Assembly: GCA_027919835.1 (NCBI GenBank)
Contig: JANVFP010000021.1
Location: 992,001-1,056,000, forward strand
Length of the DNA stretch: 64,000 bases
Reading direction: 5' to 3'
Origin: Lentinula raphanica
Taxonomy: Eukaryota; Basidiomycota; Agaricomycetes; Agaricales; Omphalotaceae
The notes beneath the pieces were generated by a model that saw nothing but the letters and a program-made list of their open reading frames with translations, ran no database searches and was not told where the DNA came from. Positions within the stretch are counted from its first letter, which is position 1, and each line of letters opens with the position of its first letter. The translations under genes and the position numbers were made by a program. Positions 10,530-20,499 of this stretch are shown piece by piece.

Positions 10530-11663
10530 TCAAGCCATTGATGAGAGGGCAGGAAGAATCGGAGGTTCGAAAGTGCCCGGACCATGAGGATGTGCCCAAT
10601 GAAGCTGAGAGGAAATGTGGAGACGCCGTTTCTCGTCAACTTCAATATACAACTTGAATGCATCGCTGCGCCAACGTCCCAGCAGTTGGATTTCATATTC
10701 TGTACAACCAGCGGCGAATGCTGATGTAGCGGCGCCTCGCCTGAAGCTGTGACCTGAGAAGTTAGCCTGCTCATATCCGGCACTCTGCAGAGCTTGGCGG
10801 ATACGCCTGATGAAGTATGTGCGAGTAAGGGGGGTACCCAAGGAAGTCTGAAAAAGGGGAGCGTCCGGATCCCAGTCCGGGCTTGAGCGAGGATCAGAAT
10901 TGTTGAAAAGGCGCTTCAGTGCAGTCACTGCGCAGGTTGGGCGTCCGGGAGCCGCAGCGATGACGATGGTGATCCCTTTGCGGAAGGGGTCAGTTTTAGA
11001 TGCTGGTAAAGTGATATGGAGGGAGGTTGCGGAGTCGAAGTCAGGAAGAAATTCGAGGCAGCCTTGGGTGAGATTGATGGCGGGGTTGAAGGAACTGCCT
11101 TCCTTGATGGTGAATTCACCTGCTCGGAGGAAGCCAGCATATGCAGTGCAGGCCGCGGCCGCAATGCAGACATCTCCTGGGATGGTGTTGGGATTGAGGA
11201 AGGCGAGGAGCTTTGTAAGGACAACCAACGTGATTGGCTGTTTGGGGTTGCGATCACGCTCACCGTGGAATCGTTTGATGCCACGAATGACTCGTTGAAC
11301 GAGAGGGGATTCGGTTGCGGAGAAAGGCAGGTCGACATCTGTGTGCATGGATCGAACATGGGTGAGGTACTGTTTGATGGTCCTGGGCTGAACTCTGCCA
11401 CCGAGATGGGCGACCCAATGTAGGATGGCAGACTGCGAGGCTGGGAGGATTGAGCCATCATCGTTGTAGAGATTATGGAGTCGGACGTGGGTGATGAATG
11501 AGTTCTGGCCAGTGGAATAGGTTCTTCGTGTGCTGGATGCGAGGCCATGCCAAAGATAGAACGCGACGGTTTTGTGATGTTGTGGATATTGTTCATACCA
11601 CCAAGCCGGAGGCGCCTCGAGCTGGGCTGTGGGTTGAGGTATGGGGCCAGGAGAAACAAGCAT
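10530..11663 (-). CDS. Tyrosine recombinase of a DIRS/Ngaro-like retroelement
   Basis: A 377-residue ORF on the minus strand, the last gene of the element. Visible catalytic residues of the tyrosine recombinase (phage integrase) family are Arg in GFLRAGE (about 180), HSFRRG (His 305, Arg 308), the LGRW motif at 328-331, and the nucleophile Tyr in LYIEV (about 339). The N-terminal 130 residues look like the core-binding SAM-like domain (STRRTYSTG...F). The family integrates circular cDNA by site-specific recombination instead of using a DDE integrase, and makes no target duplication. It overlaps the RT ORF by 739 nt in another frame. No frame damage is visible. Confidence 0.92.
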   Translation of the reverse strand: MLVSPGPIPQPTAQLEAPPAWWYEQYPQHHKTVAFYLWHGLASSTRRTYSTGQNSFITHVRLHNLYNDDGSILPASQSAILHWVAHLGGRVQPRTIKQYLTHVRSMHTDVDLPFSATESPLVQRVIRGIKRFHGERDRNPKQPITLVVLTKLLAFLNPNTIPGDVCIAAAACTAYAGFLRAGEFTIKEGSSFNPAINLTQGCLEFLPDFDSATSLHITLPASKTDPFRKGITIVIAAAPGRPTCAVTALKRLFNNSDPRSSPDWDPDAPLFQTSLGTPLTRTYFIRRIRQALQSAGYEQANFSGHSFRRGAATSAFAAGCTEYEIQLLGRWRSDAFKLYIEVDEKRRLHISSQLHWAHPHGPGTFEPPILPALSSMA

Positions 11664-13294
11664 GCAAAAGAAAAGCGGGAGGCAGCGTCAGCAAGCGAAT
11701 TCTCTTTAGAGGGAAGCCAAACAGAAGAAAAAGTGAAGTCGAGGCGGCATGCGAGACCAATGAAACTCCGAATGAGGTTCATAGTCTCGGTAGATGCAAT
11801 GGTAATGTTGTTGAGAGCATTATAGACGGCATCATTATCGATATGAAAAACCAAGTGCTTGCCACGGAATTCCTCCCCCCAGCACAACACTGCATGCAAG
11901 GCTGCATACATCTCTTTGACTTGAATATGTGCCCAGCGATAGCGACGTGGAGTGCGGATGGAGAACCAGCGTGAACCCAGGATGCCTCCGATACCTTTGG
12001 TGCCGCTGGCATCAGTGAAGATGTCAATGTGATGGCGTTCAGGTGCGATGAAGCGGATCCTGTTCCAGTTAACGGCGAACATAGACCACCACTCTATGTC
12101 GCGTCGAGCTGGGCGAGGGATCCGGCGGCGGGAGTATGGGGATGGGAATGAGAACTGAAAGTCATATAGGGAACGAATGAAGGCTCGGGCCATGGGAATC
12201 ACTTGGGATGCAAACTGCAGAAACCCTGTCAGTTCCTGGAGGTCTATCAGGGTACAATGTGAGCGTTGGGACCATGTTCCAAGGAGTTCTCGAAGGAAAT
12301 CTAGCTTTTCTGGGCCAAGCCGTGCTTCCATTGCAATCGAGTCCAGGATGATGCCGAGGAACTCCATGCACGTGGAGGGACCTTTGACTTTGGAGGGTTG
12401 CAAGCGCAGACCAAGTTGCTCACCCAGAGCAAGGATCCACTCCAGGGCTGCATGTGCAAGATTGGGTGGGGAATGAGGTGAGAAGGTACCAAGGAAATCA
12501 TCAAGGTAGTGCTGAAGACGAGCAGGAATATGATGTTGGATGATCCAATGAAGAGCTTCAGCGAAAAGGTTAAAGATGTATGGAGCTGATCGGAGACCAA
12601 AGCCCAGAACCAGGTCATGGTAGAACTGGCCTAGCCATGTAAAACCTAAAAGGTGCCAATTGTCTGGACGAACGGGGATGTGCCGGAATGCGGACTTCAA
12701 ATCAAGCTTAACCATGAGTGAATGTGGCCCTGAGGCAACAAGATCAGCTATGGCAAGACGGACGGAATCGTAGATGATAGATGCTTCGTGATCAGGAATG
12801 CCATCGTTCACTGATGACCCGCGTGGCCAAGACAGATGATGGATTCGGCGTACTTTGGAGGATCGCTGTCGAGTGACTGCTCCGAGAGGTGAACTGCGGA
12901 AGTTCGTAAATGGTGGTGAGCGGAATGGTCCAGCGGTACACCCGTCGGTGACCTGTGTGTTGACATCTGAGGATACAGCCTTGATGTGCTCGAATGATGA
13001 TAGAAGGTTCTTGCTATTCTGAGAGGTGGTGCGGTTACCCAAAAACCCAATGTTTGCGCCATGCTCGATGATGTGTAGAATGGAGTCGGCGAACTTACGG
13101 TCTGGATAGTCCCTTAAGTGATGAGCCCAAGCGGCTCGATTCAGCGATGAATGAACGCGAGGTAAATTAAGTGTATTAGGTGGTAAGATATTACAACGGG
13201 GATCGGAATTAGGGCGTGTGGGGGGTAAGTCTAAAGCAGGGAATAGATCTGCATGTGGAAGAGCGGTGTCCAAGAATGAAGAAGCCAGTGACAA
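10925..13294 (-). CDS. Reverse transcriptase-RNase H polyprotein of the tyrosine-recombinase retroelement
   Basis: A 789-residue ORF. The reverse transcriptase palm motifs are KLDLKSAF (Asp 198) and YLDDF (263-267); the GLRSAPYIFN segment at 233-242 is typical of DIRS-type RT. RNase H follows: FTDASG (Asp 428), KEMYA (Glu 461), HIDNDA (Asp 486) and LADAASR (Asp 536). The recognisable enzyme ends near residue 545. The remaining 240 residues are Ser/Pro-rich and coincide with the overlapping recombinase gene in another frame, so that tail may be a by-product of overlap. It starts 75 nt downstream of the gag-like stop, suggesting a polycistronic RNA with reinitiation or frameshifting. Confidence 0.92.
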   Translation of the reverse strand: MSLASSFLDTALPHADLFPALDLPPTRPNSDPRCNILPPNTLNLPRVHSSLNRAAWAHHLRDYPDRKFADSILHIIEHGANIGFLGNRTTSQNSKNLLSSFEHIKAVSSDVNTQVTDGCTAGPFRSPPFTNFRSSPLGAVTRQRSSKVRRIHHLSWPRGSSVNDGIPDHEASIIYDSVRLAIADLVASGPHSLMVKLDLKSAFRHIPVRPDNWHLLGFTWLGQFYHDLVLGFGLRSAPYIFNLFAEALHWIIQHHIPARLQHYLDDFLGTFSPHSPPNLAHAALEWILALGEQLGLRLQPSKVKGPSTCMEFLGIILDSIAMEARLGPEKLDFLRELLGTWSQRSHCTLIDLQELTGFLQFASQVIPMARAFIRSLYDFQFSFPSPYSRRRIPRPARRDIEWWSMFAVNWNRIRFIAPERHHIDIFTDASGTKGIGGILGSRWFSIRTPRRYRWAHIQVKEMYAALHAVLCWGEEFRGKHLVFHIDNDAVYNALNNITIASTETMNLIRSFIGLACRLDFTFSSVWLPSKENSLADAASRFSFACLFLLAPYLNPQPSSRRLRLGGMNNIHNITKPSRSIFGMASHPAHEEPIPLARTHSSPTSDSIISTTMMAQSSQPRSLPSYIGSPISVAEFSPGPSNSTSPMFDPCTQMSTCLSPQPNPLSFNESFVASNDSTVSVIATPNSQSRWLSLQSSSPSSIPTPSQEMSALRPRPALHMLASSEQVNSPSRKAVPSTPPSISPKAASNFFLTSTPQPPSISLYQHLKLTPSAKGSPSSSLRLPDAQPAQ

Positions 13295-13369
13295 TGAAGG
13301 TGATACCGATGGGGGCTGGAGGCATGAGGAGTGGGAGGCGGTGGTGGCACGACCGGCCCTGCCTGTACC

Positions 13370-14188
13370 CTAGTTCAAGGTACACTTGTAAGCTCCATGG
13401 TCAGTCTTCTTGCACTTGCTGCAGAGATGCGGCCGTCCATAAGGGCAAGGATTGGAAGGACAGGTTCCCATGTCAAATTTCCGGCAGGGATCTGACTTGT
13501 TGGAAGGAGAAGGAGGGACTCTTTTCGAGGTCTTTGATTGGGAAACGAGGCGATTTGAACCATACAGATGCTCGCCTCGTAGTTCCATGTCCACTTTACC
13601 CCACCCGGAGTAGTCTCCATCCTGCATCTCGCGACGGCGCTTGGTAAAGAATGCCATGTGATAGGCAACGACCGCTGACCATTTGTACTCGGCGGAGATC
13701 CTGATCAGGTGTGCGTTGTACTTCAGAAAGTCCGAGCTGATGCGCGAGACTTTCCCAGAGGTTTCGTCATGACAAACGAGGATGGAGAAGTACATGCTGA
13801 GAGGCACAGCGATGGCATTGAGAGATTTGTATTCCCGGTATGCTGAATCATTAGTGGTGAGCTCTAGAGTTTTGCCCTTGAGCGACAGGATTTGACGCTC
13901 GGTCTTATCGCGATAACGCGAGTCTAGCTTGTAGAGATCGCTAGCGCAGAAGTCATGGGTAATGATGGCCATGATGGTGGCCGCCTCGACTTCGGGAAAA
14001 AGGGATAGCAAGGAGGAGGACGCACCCGCTGCTGTATTTCCAGTCAATGGCGGTGTGTATGGTGGTTGAGCTGGGGCTGTGGCTGCAGTGGCACTTGGAC
14101 TGAAAGCTTTGAAGGCCTCCTGAATGAGGGACACGATCTCTTGCCTTGCTTCCGAGGAAAGAGATGAGCTAGTAGTGGTCTCGGACAT
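13370..14188 (-). CDS. Gag-like protein of the tyrosine-recombinase retroelement
   Basis: The frame is open from 14455, but the ATG at 14188 (MSETTTSS) is preferred because the upstream part runs through the terminal repeat. The N-terminal half is Ser/Thr/Ala/Pro-rich; about residues 115-215 form a compact domain (FPEVEAATIMAIITHDF... through YHMAFFTKRR). The C-terminus carries a CCCH/CCHC-type cluster, CRKFDMGTCPSNPCPYGRPHLC followed by CSKCKKTDHGAYKC, typical of Gag proteins of Ngaro/Viper-like elements. It should bind element RNA. It precedes the RT gene by 75 nt. Confidence 0.85.
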   Translation of the reverse strand: MSETTTSSSLSSEARQEIVSLIQEAFKAFSPSATAATAPAQPPYTPPLTGNTAAGASSSLLSLFPEVEAATIMAIITHDFCASDLYKLDSRYRDKTERQILSLKGKTLELTTNDSAYREYKSLNAIAVPLSMYFSILVCHDETSGKVSRISSDFLKYNAHLIRISAEYKWSAVVAYHMAFFTKRRREMQDGDYSGWGKVDMELRGEHLYGSNRLVSQSKTSKRVPPSPSNKSDPCRKFDMGTCPSNPCPYGRPHLCSKCKKTDHGAYKCTLN

Positions 14189-14354
14189 GTTGGAATGGGC
14201 AGGTGAAGGGTCAATGTGTTGGTCCTCTGTGGGTACTGAGCTTTCTCGATTGTTCTTTGACAGGAAACGGCCAAACGTGTCGCGTGGTTGCTTCGGTTTT
14301 GGTGCCAGAGCAAGAAGATTTGCGATGCGGATTAATAGATTTCGAATATACAAT

Positions 14355-14579
14355 GTGTACGATACGCGCTGCGAGCGATGGTGAGAGGACGATCTAAAAA
14401 TATAAAGAAATACATACCTGCGAGCGATGGTGAGAGGACAAGAAGGCCTCACCACGCTCGCAGCTCTATATAATACTGTCTACAAAGAAAGGGAGAGAGA
14501 TGAAAGAAATAACGTGGAGGGCACGCGTTGAGTTAGTCGTTGCGTCATAGACCCCGACCATACACAAATGGTCGAAACA
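14355..14579. repeat. 225-bp terminal direct repeat, right copy, of the tyrosine-recombinase retroelement
   Basis: Identical to 10164-10388. In the transcribed (minus) direction this is the 5' end, so the TATA-like box and the hairpin lie in the probable promoter/leader of the gag-like gene. Confidence 0.9.
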
Positions 14580-14929
14580 GTTTACATATTTGGTCATTTT
14601 TCAAAATATGTTTAAGATAAGTTTTACCATATGTGGGGCTACTTAGGATTTTCCCGTTATCCGAGAATTCAAAATAAGTTCAGTATAACTTTGGACCACT
14701 TATTTAGTTGTGCATGCAGTGTCAGTCAATCGATTGGTTTGAGACGAGCAGATTCAGATCATATGCGGTGCATAGTACATACGGTAATGAGGGGAAGGAT
14801 GAAAGTAGTCCACATAGATTCTTGTACTCAATGATACAGACTTTTTGTCCCAAGTGATAAACATACAAGAACCACAGCTCTATCAACTATGCGCCTATAA
14901 ACGACATGACGAATGATTTCTCGCCTTTG
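14580..14929. other. Junction between retroelement and secreted-protein gene array
   Basis: No supported gene. A 67-residue ORF at 14631-14834 has no features. The right part should hold the 3' UTR and terminator of secreted gene copy 1. Confidence 0.3.
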
Positions 14930-16103
14930 TTATAGATTGTATCGCCTATTCCACTCTTGATACAATTCTTTGTAAGGCTTGAAGGTATTCTCATCAATGA
15001 CTTCCTGTTTTTCCGCAATCGAAGCCACTTCATAGATCCACTTCAGATCATCCCCGCGCTCATTGAACACAGCACGACAGGCCCTCTCGCGATGAGGTCC
15101 AGGATGAGCATTGCGTGCCTCCGACCATTCGTGTTGGATGATCGGAAATGTATCCTGCATATTTTCCAGCTGCAGAAAATAAATGATCAATGGGATGAAT
15201 CCAATCAGTCATGTTGTGCACCTCTGTTTCCCAAAAAGCGGAGAACTGGGACGCTAATGTTCGCATTCGTTCTAGATCGGCCTCTTTGCCTCGATACTCC
15301 TTGAGATTGTATTGTAGTCCCTTTTCCACAGATGGGATCACCTCATTCTGGAGAGTCGCTTCATCATCAGTGATGACCTGTAGTAGCCCAGCTTTCCTGA
15401 TAGCTTCGTTGGCATGCGGGCCCGATGCTATCATCCAAGCAAAGTCAATTTCCTCAAAATATACCATGAAGTGTGGTGCTTTCATGCGGAGTTCTCGAAT
15501 CTGGGAGGTGCAGAACAGAAATAATTAAAGGATGAAATGAGCATTATCGAACTTCGCTTTACCTCCCACTTCTTCTTCTTCTCCTTCTTGGGTTCCTGCT
15601 CCTCTCTTGAACCGCCTTGCCCACGTTTCAAAAGTGCAACTGGTTGGTCCAGGCTGACAGAGACCGAGGTGACATTGGGCTAAAAAGACGAAAGATGCCG
15701 ACAATTAGAAAACAGGCAGGACAATAATTCGAGATAGACCTTCCACTCACATAGCTACTGTCTATCACATACTCTGGATCATCGATAGTGAGGCTGGCAT
15801 CAACAGTCTAAGTTATTCACATGAGTATTAGACAATTGAGCGACCGTCTTGTGTGAAAGAACGTACTTGTCGAGGAGCACTGTCACGTTGGAGTGTAGCG
15901 AGTCGCCGGGTCTGGCCTTCGGACAGCGTACCCAGTCCATCAGAGGATGATTGAGACTGTAAATCCCGCGCCCCGATCGAGGACGGGATCATTGGACAGC
16001 GAGTAGGAGCGGCAAGGATGCCAGAAGATAGAGCTGCGCCGAGGATGAGGATGCCAACGGCTCGAAATGTAGTCGAACTCGGAGATGCGAGTGAACGAGC
16101 CAT
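14930..16103 (-). CDS. Predicted secreted protein, tandem family copy 1 (309 aa, 5 exons)
   Basis: Exons on the minus strand: 16103-15867, 15807-15751, 15679-15563, 15500-15222, 15169-14930. All introns are GT-AG, all junctions are phase 0, and the total closes at 309 residues. The N-terminus (MARSLASPS...) has a short basic start and a hydrophobic core ending SSGILAAPT, a clear signal peptide. The mature part starts Pro/Ser/Gln-rich, then has an acidic mini-exon (TIDDPEYVIDSS), a Lys/Glu exon, a helical exon, and a C-terminal exon ending KPYKELYQEWNRRYNL. No known domain was recognised and there are few cysteines, so it is not a classical cysteine-stabilised effector. Three paralogs lie downstream in the array. 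Function unknown; secretion is inferred from the leader only. Confidence 0.72.
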
Positions 16104-16240
16104 AGCAGTGACAGCCGATTGTCAGAGATCTTTTGAAAAGAGGTTCGAACGTTGTGAAAACGCGTAGACGGTTGTAATTCGATGTGGGGGAGACCAGCTC
16201 TGAGCTCAGCTCTTGGGGGAAAAATCGTTTGTCTGGCTTG
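16104..16240 (-). promoter_or_regulatory. Conserved upstream region of the secreted-protein family
   Basis: Immediately upstream of each family start codon (16104-16240, 20378-20500, 24137-24265, 28897-29025). Shared elements are a stretch with GAGGTTCGAACGTT, then CGCGTAGACGGTTGTAATTC (varied in copies), then GGGGAGACCAGCTCTGAGCTCAGCTCTTGGGG (given here only as landmark: core palindrome CTGAGCTCAG at 16200-16209). The palindrome is intact in copies 1-3 and altered to CCGAGCTTAG in copy 4. Stronger conservation here than in the mature coding exons suggests a promoter or 5' UTR under constraint or recent conversion. Confidence 0.55.
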
Positions 16241-16769
16241 ATGCTTTATGTATCGCAGGAGATTTTGGGGAGTGGGTGGATGATGCGGAGTCAAATCAAT
16301 TGGTTGAAGAGATGTCTCGACGAGGATCACTCACTGACTGTGATCGATATCGATCCCTCAACGATTAGCCTATATTGCTCACTATAGTACTTGAAGTCTT
16401 GGCCTGTCTTGGCCTGACCAGGCTCAACCGCTGAATGACCTAACCTCCACTGCGTTGCTAAACTATCAGATTGAACCAAACTAGAATTTCGTCAGGGCCT
16501 CACCTCGATGTGGTGTAAAACAGTACTCTCAAAGGCATCAAGACGGTTGCGGCCTCGATGAAGGGCGCATCAAGCCAAGGACGCCACTGAGAAACCAAAA
16601 GTATTGTCCTTATGGCCTTATCGAGCTCACCATGTGCATAATCAGAGCCTCCGTTGAATAGATTGATGTCGTCGAGGGAGTTTTCGTGTATGGAGACATT
16701 AGCGAAAGAATAGATTGCTTGACCTTCTCATTCAATGCCTCTTCATCGCCTCCGATTCGATTCCATATG

Positions 16770-17440
16770 TTGCTATAGAAGGACAGAGAAGGACGAGATA
16801 ACGCGTCTCTCGTCGCATGTGGGGAACGTTTGCTGTGTATACAGTATCAGTAGAGTCATGAGGTAGCGGCGTGATCGATTATCATCCCGCTCACAGATCT
16901 GTATTGACAAGCACACGAAAGGAGGCATTTGTTCTTGAGAGGGCGATTCCCGACGGTTCTGTCGCTCTCTGTCATTGAAAGAGTACGAGATAAGAGGCAG
17001 AATATCTTCAAACTTGGCCAGTGTCATGAGATAGCCATTGAAATTTGATACAAGAATCTAGAGCAGTCACAGCTTTTGATTGAACCGTATGGACGAGCAC
17101 ACGAAAGAGGGATTTGAAGTTCCCGAATTGGCGAGTGCCGACGATTTCTCCTCGTAAGGGCGTACGAGTATTGAGATTTTAGGCTGTATCCACCCAGACG
17201 GTGGATGGTGCTGTGCAGATAAGAGCAAGAATGTGTCTGAATGTGTTCGTGCTCAGTCAGTATCATGAGGTTGCGGAGTGAACGATAACCAAAGCACGCA
17301 CATATCTCAATTGAAGCCAATCGATGAGCACGGTTTGTTTCTAAAATGGTCAAGTGCCCGACAATTCTATTCTTGTCACCATATGCTTGAGGAACGAGAG
17401 AGTACGATGTAGTCTCAGCAGGTCTTAGGGTGTACGAGGT
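16770..17440. repeat. ~200-bp sub-repeats in unit 1
   Basis: Three imperfect modules share ACACGAAAGGAGGxATTTG and GATTCCCGACGxTTxT, then GAGxGTACGAGxT. Module starts are near 16900, 17085 and 17320; equivalent modules occur in units 3 and 4. On the minus strand each also contains a GTGAGC/GTGCGT...ACAG intron-like stretch, so the modules may derive from a repeated exon-intron unit. No intact gene could be assembled. Confidence 0.55.
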
Positions 17441-17449
17441 CAGAAAAAA

Positions 17450-18239
17450 AAATTGCGGCTGCTTGCGGTTGCTGTGTTTCGCGTAATGGAACAGGATGGA
17501 ATGAGGAATGAGTCGGATTCAATGACACGATATAGTACTTGACAATGTGGTGGATTTCTATGTATTTCCTCGTATTCCCTATTGGTAATTGGACCCTATG
17601 CAGCTACCGAAAACAGCGGGTGTGAGCGTTCACAATGTTACGTCCATCAGCATGATCTTACTTGAATGCTTTGAACGATATGTACACTGCAGTAACACTA
17701 TGTCGGTTACGGTCTTCAATGACTACGAGTCGTACGGTGATCAGTTTGACAGTCCCAAGCTGCTTATTGGTAAGTCAGATTATCATGGTTCAAGCGAAGA
17801 TATGTAAAGTAGGGTGGTCCTCACTGGATGTTGTACTCGAAGGGGTTCTGGGGAAAAATTCTAGGAGTATGCCTAGGTCTTAAAAGCTTAAAGATTTGAA
17901 GCTGAATGCTGATTCCTGAAGCTTGAAGCTCGATTGACAATAGACACAAACTCAAAGTACACGGTGCACACTGTTCAACATCATGCGATGCCACAATGGA
18001 TGTCGATGAGAGAGACAGAGAGAGTACAAGCGCCCGTATGTAATCAAGAATGTCGATTTCAGCGGGCGCCTTTCTGGCATATTTGTTGAAACCGAGCCAT
18101 GATTCCAAGGTAAACGTCGATGCATGATGTTCTAACTAACAGGATTTTGACAAATCTCATCTATCTTGCCTGTAAAACAGTGTCCTCAGGACTCCTGACG
18201 CGGACAATGAGAACCAGAGCATTGTAAGCCAACGAAAAT
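17450..18239. other. Intergenic part of unit 1
   Basis: No supported gene. It includes a segment (17810-18110) homologous to 20740-21010 and 25790-25910, marked by TAGGAGxATGCCTAGG and a GGGCGCCTTT/GCGCCTTTTT motif. Confidence 0.3.
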
Positions 18240-18910
18240 GTCAAAACTCATGAACACTGCTCTCCAGCTAACCCAAGATGAGCCGATTGACTGCGACTGC
18301 CCTGTCCTTACTTAGGAGAACTTTCTCCACCGCCACAGTTGACGCCTCCATACTCCCAGACCTCTTGACCCTGGCCCGCTCTCTATCTCATATTTGGGCC
18401 TCTCTTTGTCGCCTCTTTCTCTTCCGCTACTTTTCCTTGTTTTTCCATCCGCGCTTTTGGAAGTCATCCCTCGTTGAAAGTTGCAGCCTCTCCCGCCTGT
18501 GCCTCAAATAGCATTGCTGTCTCAAGGTATCATCCAGACAACGAAACGGGTTGCAAATAACCGTCACCTTGGGCTGGAGGAAGTGGGGGACCTTGAGGGA
18601 ACGAAATTTTTGACTGGATCGGTTCGAATTTCTCAACGGGTTGGGAGATAAATGTGATAAGCCATTAGGGGCACCCACACGATACGAGAAAGAGGAAAGG
18701 GAAGGAGACGAAGGTGCCGGTTCGTACACAAAATCATCTAATCACTGTCCCACTTTCTTGTTTTTCATGACCATCCCCAGGCTAGCGACTAATCACCGTC
18801 GCTCCCATCCTTCATGCCATTTTCGAAGCCAGACATACAATTTCGATGAAGCCATTCTTATCTCTGGAGGTGATTGGATACTCAATGTTGCGACTGTCGA
18901 ATGTATATAA
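18240..18910 (+). pseudogene. Rightward ORF remnant, family P, unit 1
   Basis: A frame with ILPDLLTLARSLSHIWASL (near 18345-18410) matches MLADLSTLAHTLSQIG in unit 2 (from 21140) and VLLDLATSAHSLSQT in unit 3 (near 26147). Downstream noncoding blocks, including a CATCCCCAG acceptor-like site near 18775, are also shared. Frames are interrupted differently in each copy, so this is read as decayed coding sequence; a short spliced gene cannot be excluded. Confidence 0.35.
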
Positions 18911-19246
18911 GGACCCAATTATTGATCTTCCTCATCTTTTCTCCTCGGACGTGCTTCAGAACTAAGTAATCAATGGTGAAATGGACCACATCACGCGCCC
19001 AATAGAAGACCAGGGAACGGTTGAATCTCGAAACCATACATGCTTCAGACGCGGCATGAAAAACTCCCGTTAAACGAACAAGAGCCCCGTACGTCAAAAA
19101 TTCAGAATCGTCGTTTCTTAGGTGAACTTGACGATGTACATTGTAAACATCAATCCGACTAATGCACGTCGAGGGTTTGAATCATGGGTATGATTATGTA
19201 CAGTATCAAGCATTGGCAAACAACAGCTCTATACGCCTCTGAACGA
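18911..19246. other. Intergenic part between units 1 and 2
   Basis: Contains the block homologous to 21780-21930 and 26760-26890 (AxxGAATCTCxAAxCATACATGCTTCA). No supported gene. The 3' end of secreted gene copy 2 begins at 19247. Confidence 0.3.
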
Positions 19247-20377
19247 TCAGGTGAATGACTTCTGCCCTTCTACTTGCACGGTGCGATACACCAATAGACT
19301 GGCGTAACGGTCAGCGATTTCCTCGTGGCAGAGCTGCAATTTCAATGCTACTTTTGAAAGGTCGACCATCCATTCAATCTCATCCTTATCGTTCCAGTCC
19401 AACTTAGACCTGAATTCAACAAATGCTTCTTCGCGTTCAGTACTGCCACTGGGTCGGTTATGTAGTATAGCGTCCAATCGAGGTTCGATAGTGTTTCCAT
19501 TTGCGATTGCCAGCTGGGGTGCCCAAAATTGAAAATCGACAGGATAAAACAATGGGTCGAGTTTGACACACCTCTTTGCGAATCCAATCAGCGATCTTGA
19601 CCCACATTTTTCGTGCCGAACTCTTGAGGGCGGTTAGTTCTGGATCATTTGCTACTAACCCTTTGCCTGGGTCAAACAAATCGAACAAGTTTTTGATTTT
19701 GAAACCCTCCCTTTTGATTAAATTTAGTAGTAGGACTCGTTTTTTCCTGTCATCTTCGCAAGTTAGGTCGGAGTTCCACGCGACTTCAAACTGTACGAGA
19801 TCTGCCTCCTTTGCCACACCTTTTTCTGCCTTGAGTGTTTGAATGCACAAAAATAATAATGTTAGGACGAAGCAAGCAGGTATGGAAGTTTGATGCAGAC
19901 CTCTTTTTGTCCTTTCTCATCCCCTCTTATGTTCAACTTTACAGCGACTGAGACATTGCCAGGCTAAAGGGAAAGGTGGGGGAAAGATGTCAATTAGTCA
20001 GGTAGAATGGAAAATTCAAAGTGTAAACCTTCCACTCACATCGCTCCTCCCATGCTCTAAATCATCAATTGTGAGACCATCACCATTCTAAGAAGATGTT
20101 CACGTGAGAATCGGAACATTGAGCGACTGCGAGCGAAAGAACATACGTGTCGAGAAACACTGCGTTGGACCGTAGTGAGTTCCCGGATGCGGCCTTCGGG
20201 CAGCGTACCCTGTCCATCAGAGGATGATTGAGATTGTAAATCCCGCACTCCGATCGAGGACGGGATCATTGGAGAACGAGTGGGCGCAGCGAGGACGCCG
20301 GAAGATAGAGCTGCGCCGAGGAAGAGGACGGCGACGGCTCGGGATGCAGTCGAACGAGATGCGATTGAACGAGTCAT
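19247..20377 (-). CDS. Predicted secreted protein, tandem family copy 2 (288 aa, 5 exons)
   Basis: Exons: 20377-20147, 20087-20040, 19963-19901, 19829-19572, 19513-19247. All junctions are phase 0 and the total closes at 288 residues. The ATG at 20377 (MTRSIAS) is chosen over an in-frame ATG 40 codons upstream because the other copies align from here and a signal peptide (core AVAVLFLGAALSSGVLAAPT) follows directly. The pro-like segment SPMIPSSIGVRDLQSQSSSDG is nearly identical to copy 1 while the last two exons are strongly diverged. The exon equivalent to the Lys/Glu exon of copy 1 is shortened to 21 residues. No known domain; function unknown. Confidence 0.72.
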
Positions 20378-20499
20378 GATAGTAACAGTCGACTGTCGAA
20401 GATATTTTGAAAAGAGGTTCGAACGTTTGTGAGACGCGTAGACGGTTGTGATTCGATGTGGGGAGACCAGCTCTGAGCTCAGCTCTTGGGGGATCAATC

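Larger units (their letters stand above)
10164..14579 (-). mobile_element. Complete-looking DIRS/Ngaro-like tyrosine-recombinase retrotransposon
   Basis: Gene order on the minus strand is gag-like, RT-RNase H, tyrosine recombinase, all uninterrupted, between identical 225-bp direct repeats at 10164-10388 and 14355-14579. The split-direct-repeat arrangement described for PAT/Ngaro elements (A1...B1-A2-B2) was looked for in the flanks and not seen; the ends look like simple LTR-like direct repeats. No target-site duplication is evident (left flank ACGGGTG, right flank GTTTACA), as expected for recombinase-mediated insertion. Intact frames and identical repeats point to a young, possibly active copy. 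Confidence 0.9.

Noticed and set aside
10925..11660. C-terminal 245 residues of the RT ORF as a functional domain
   Set aside because: Ser/Pro-rich without motifs and fully overlapped by the recombinase gene; kept only as an observation about the overlap.
16136..16150. TTCGAAC motif resembling a tRNA T-loop / B box
   Set aside because: It recurs upstream of each secreted gene without the A box, stems or acceptor pairing of a tRNA.
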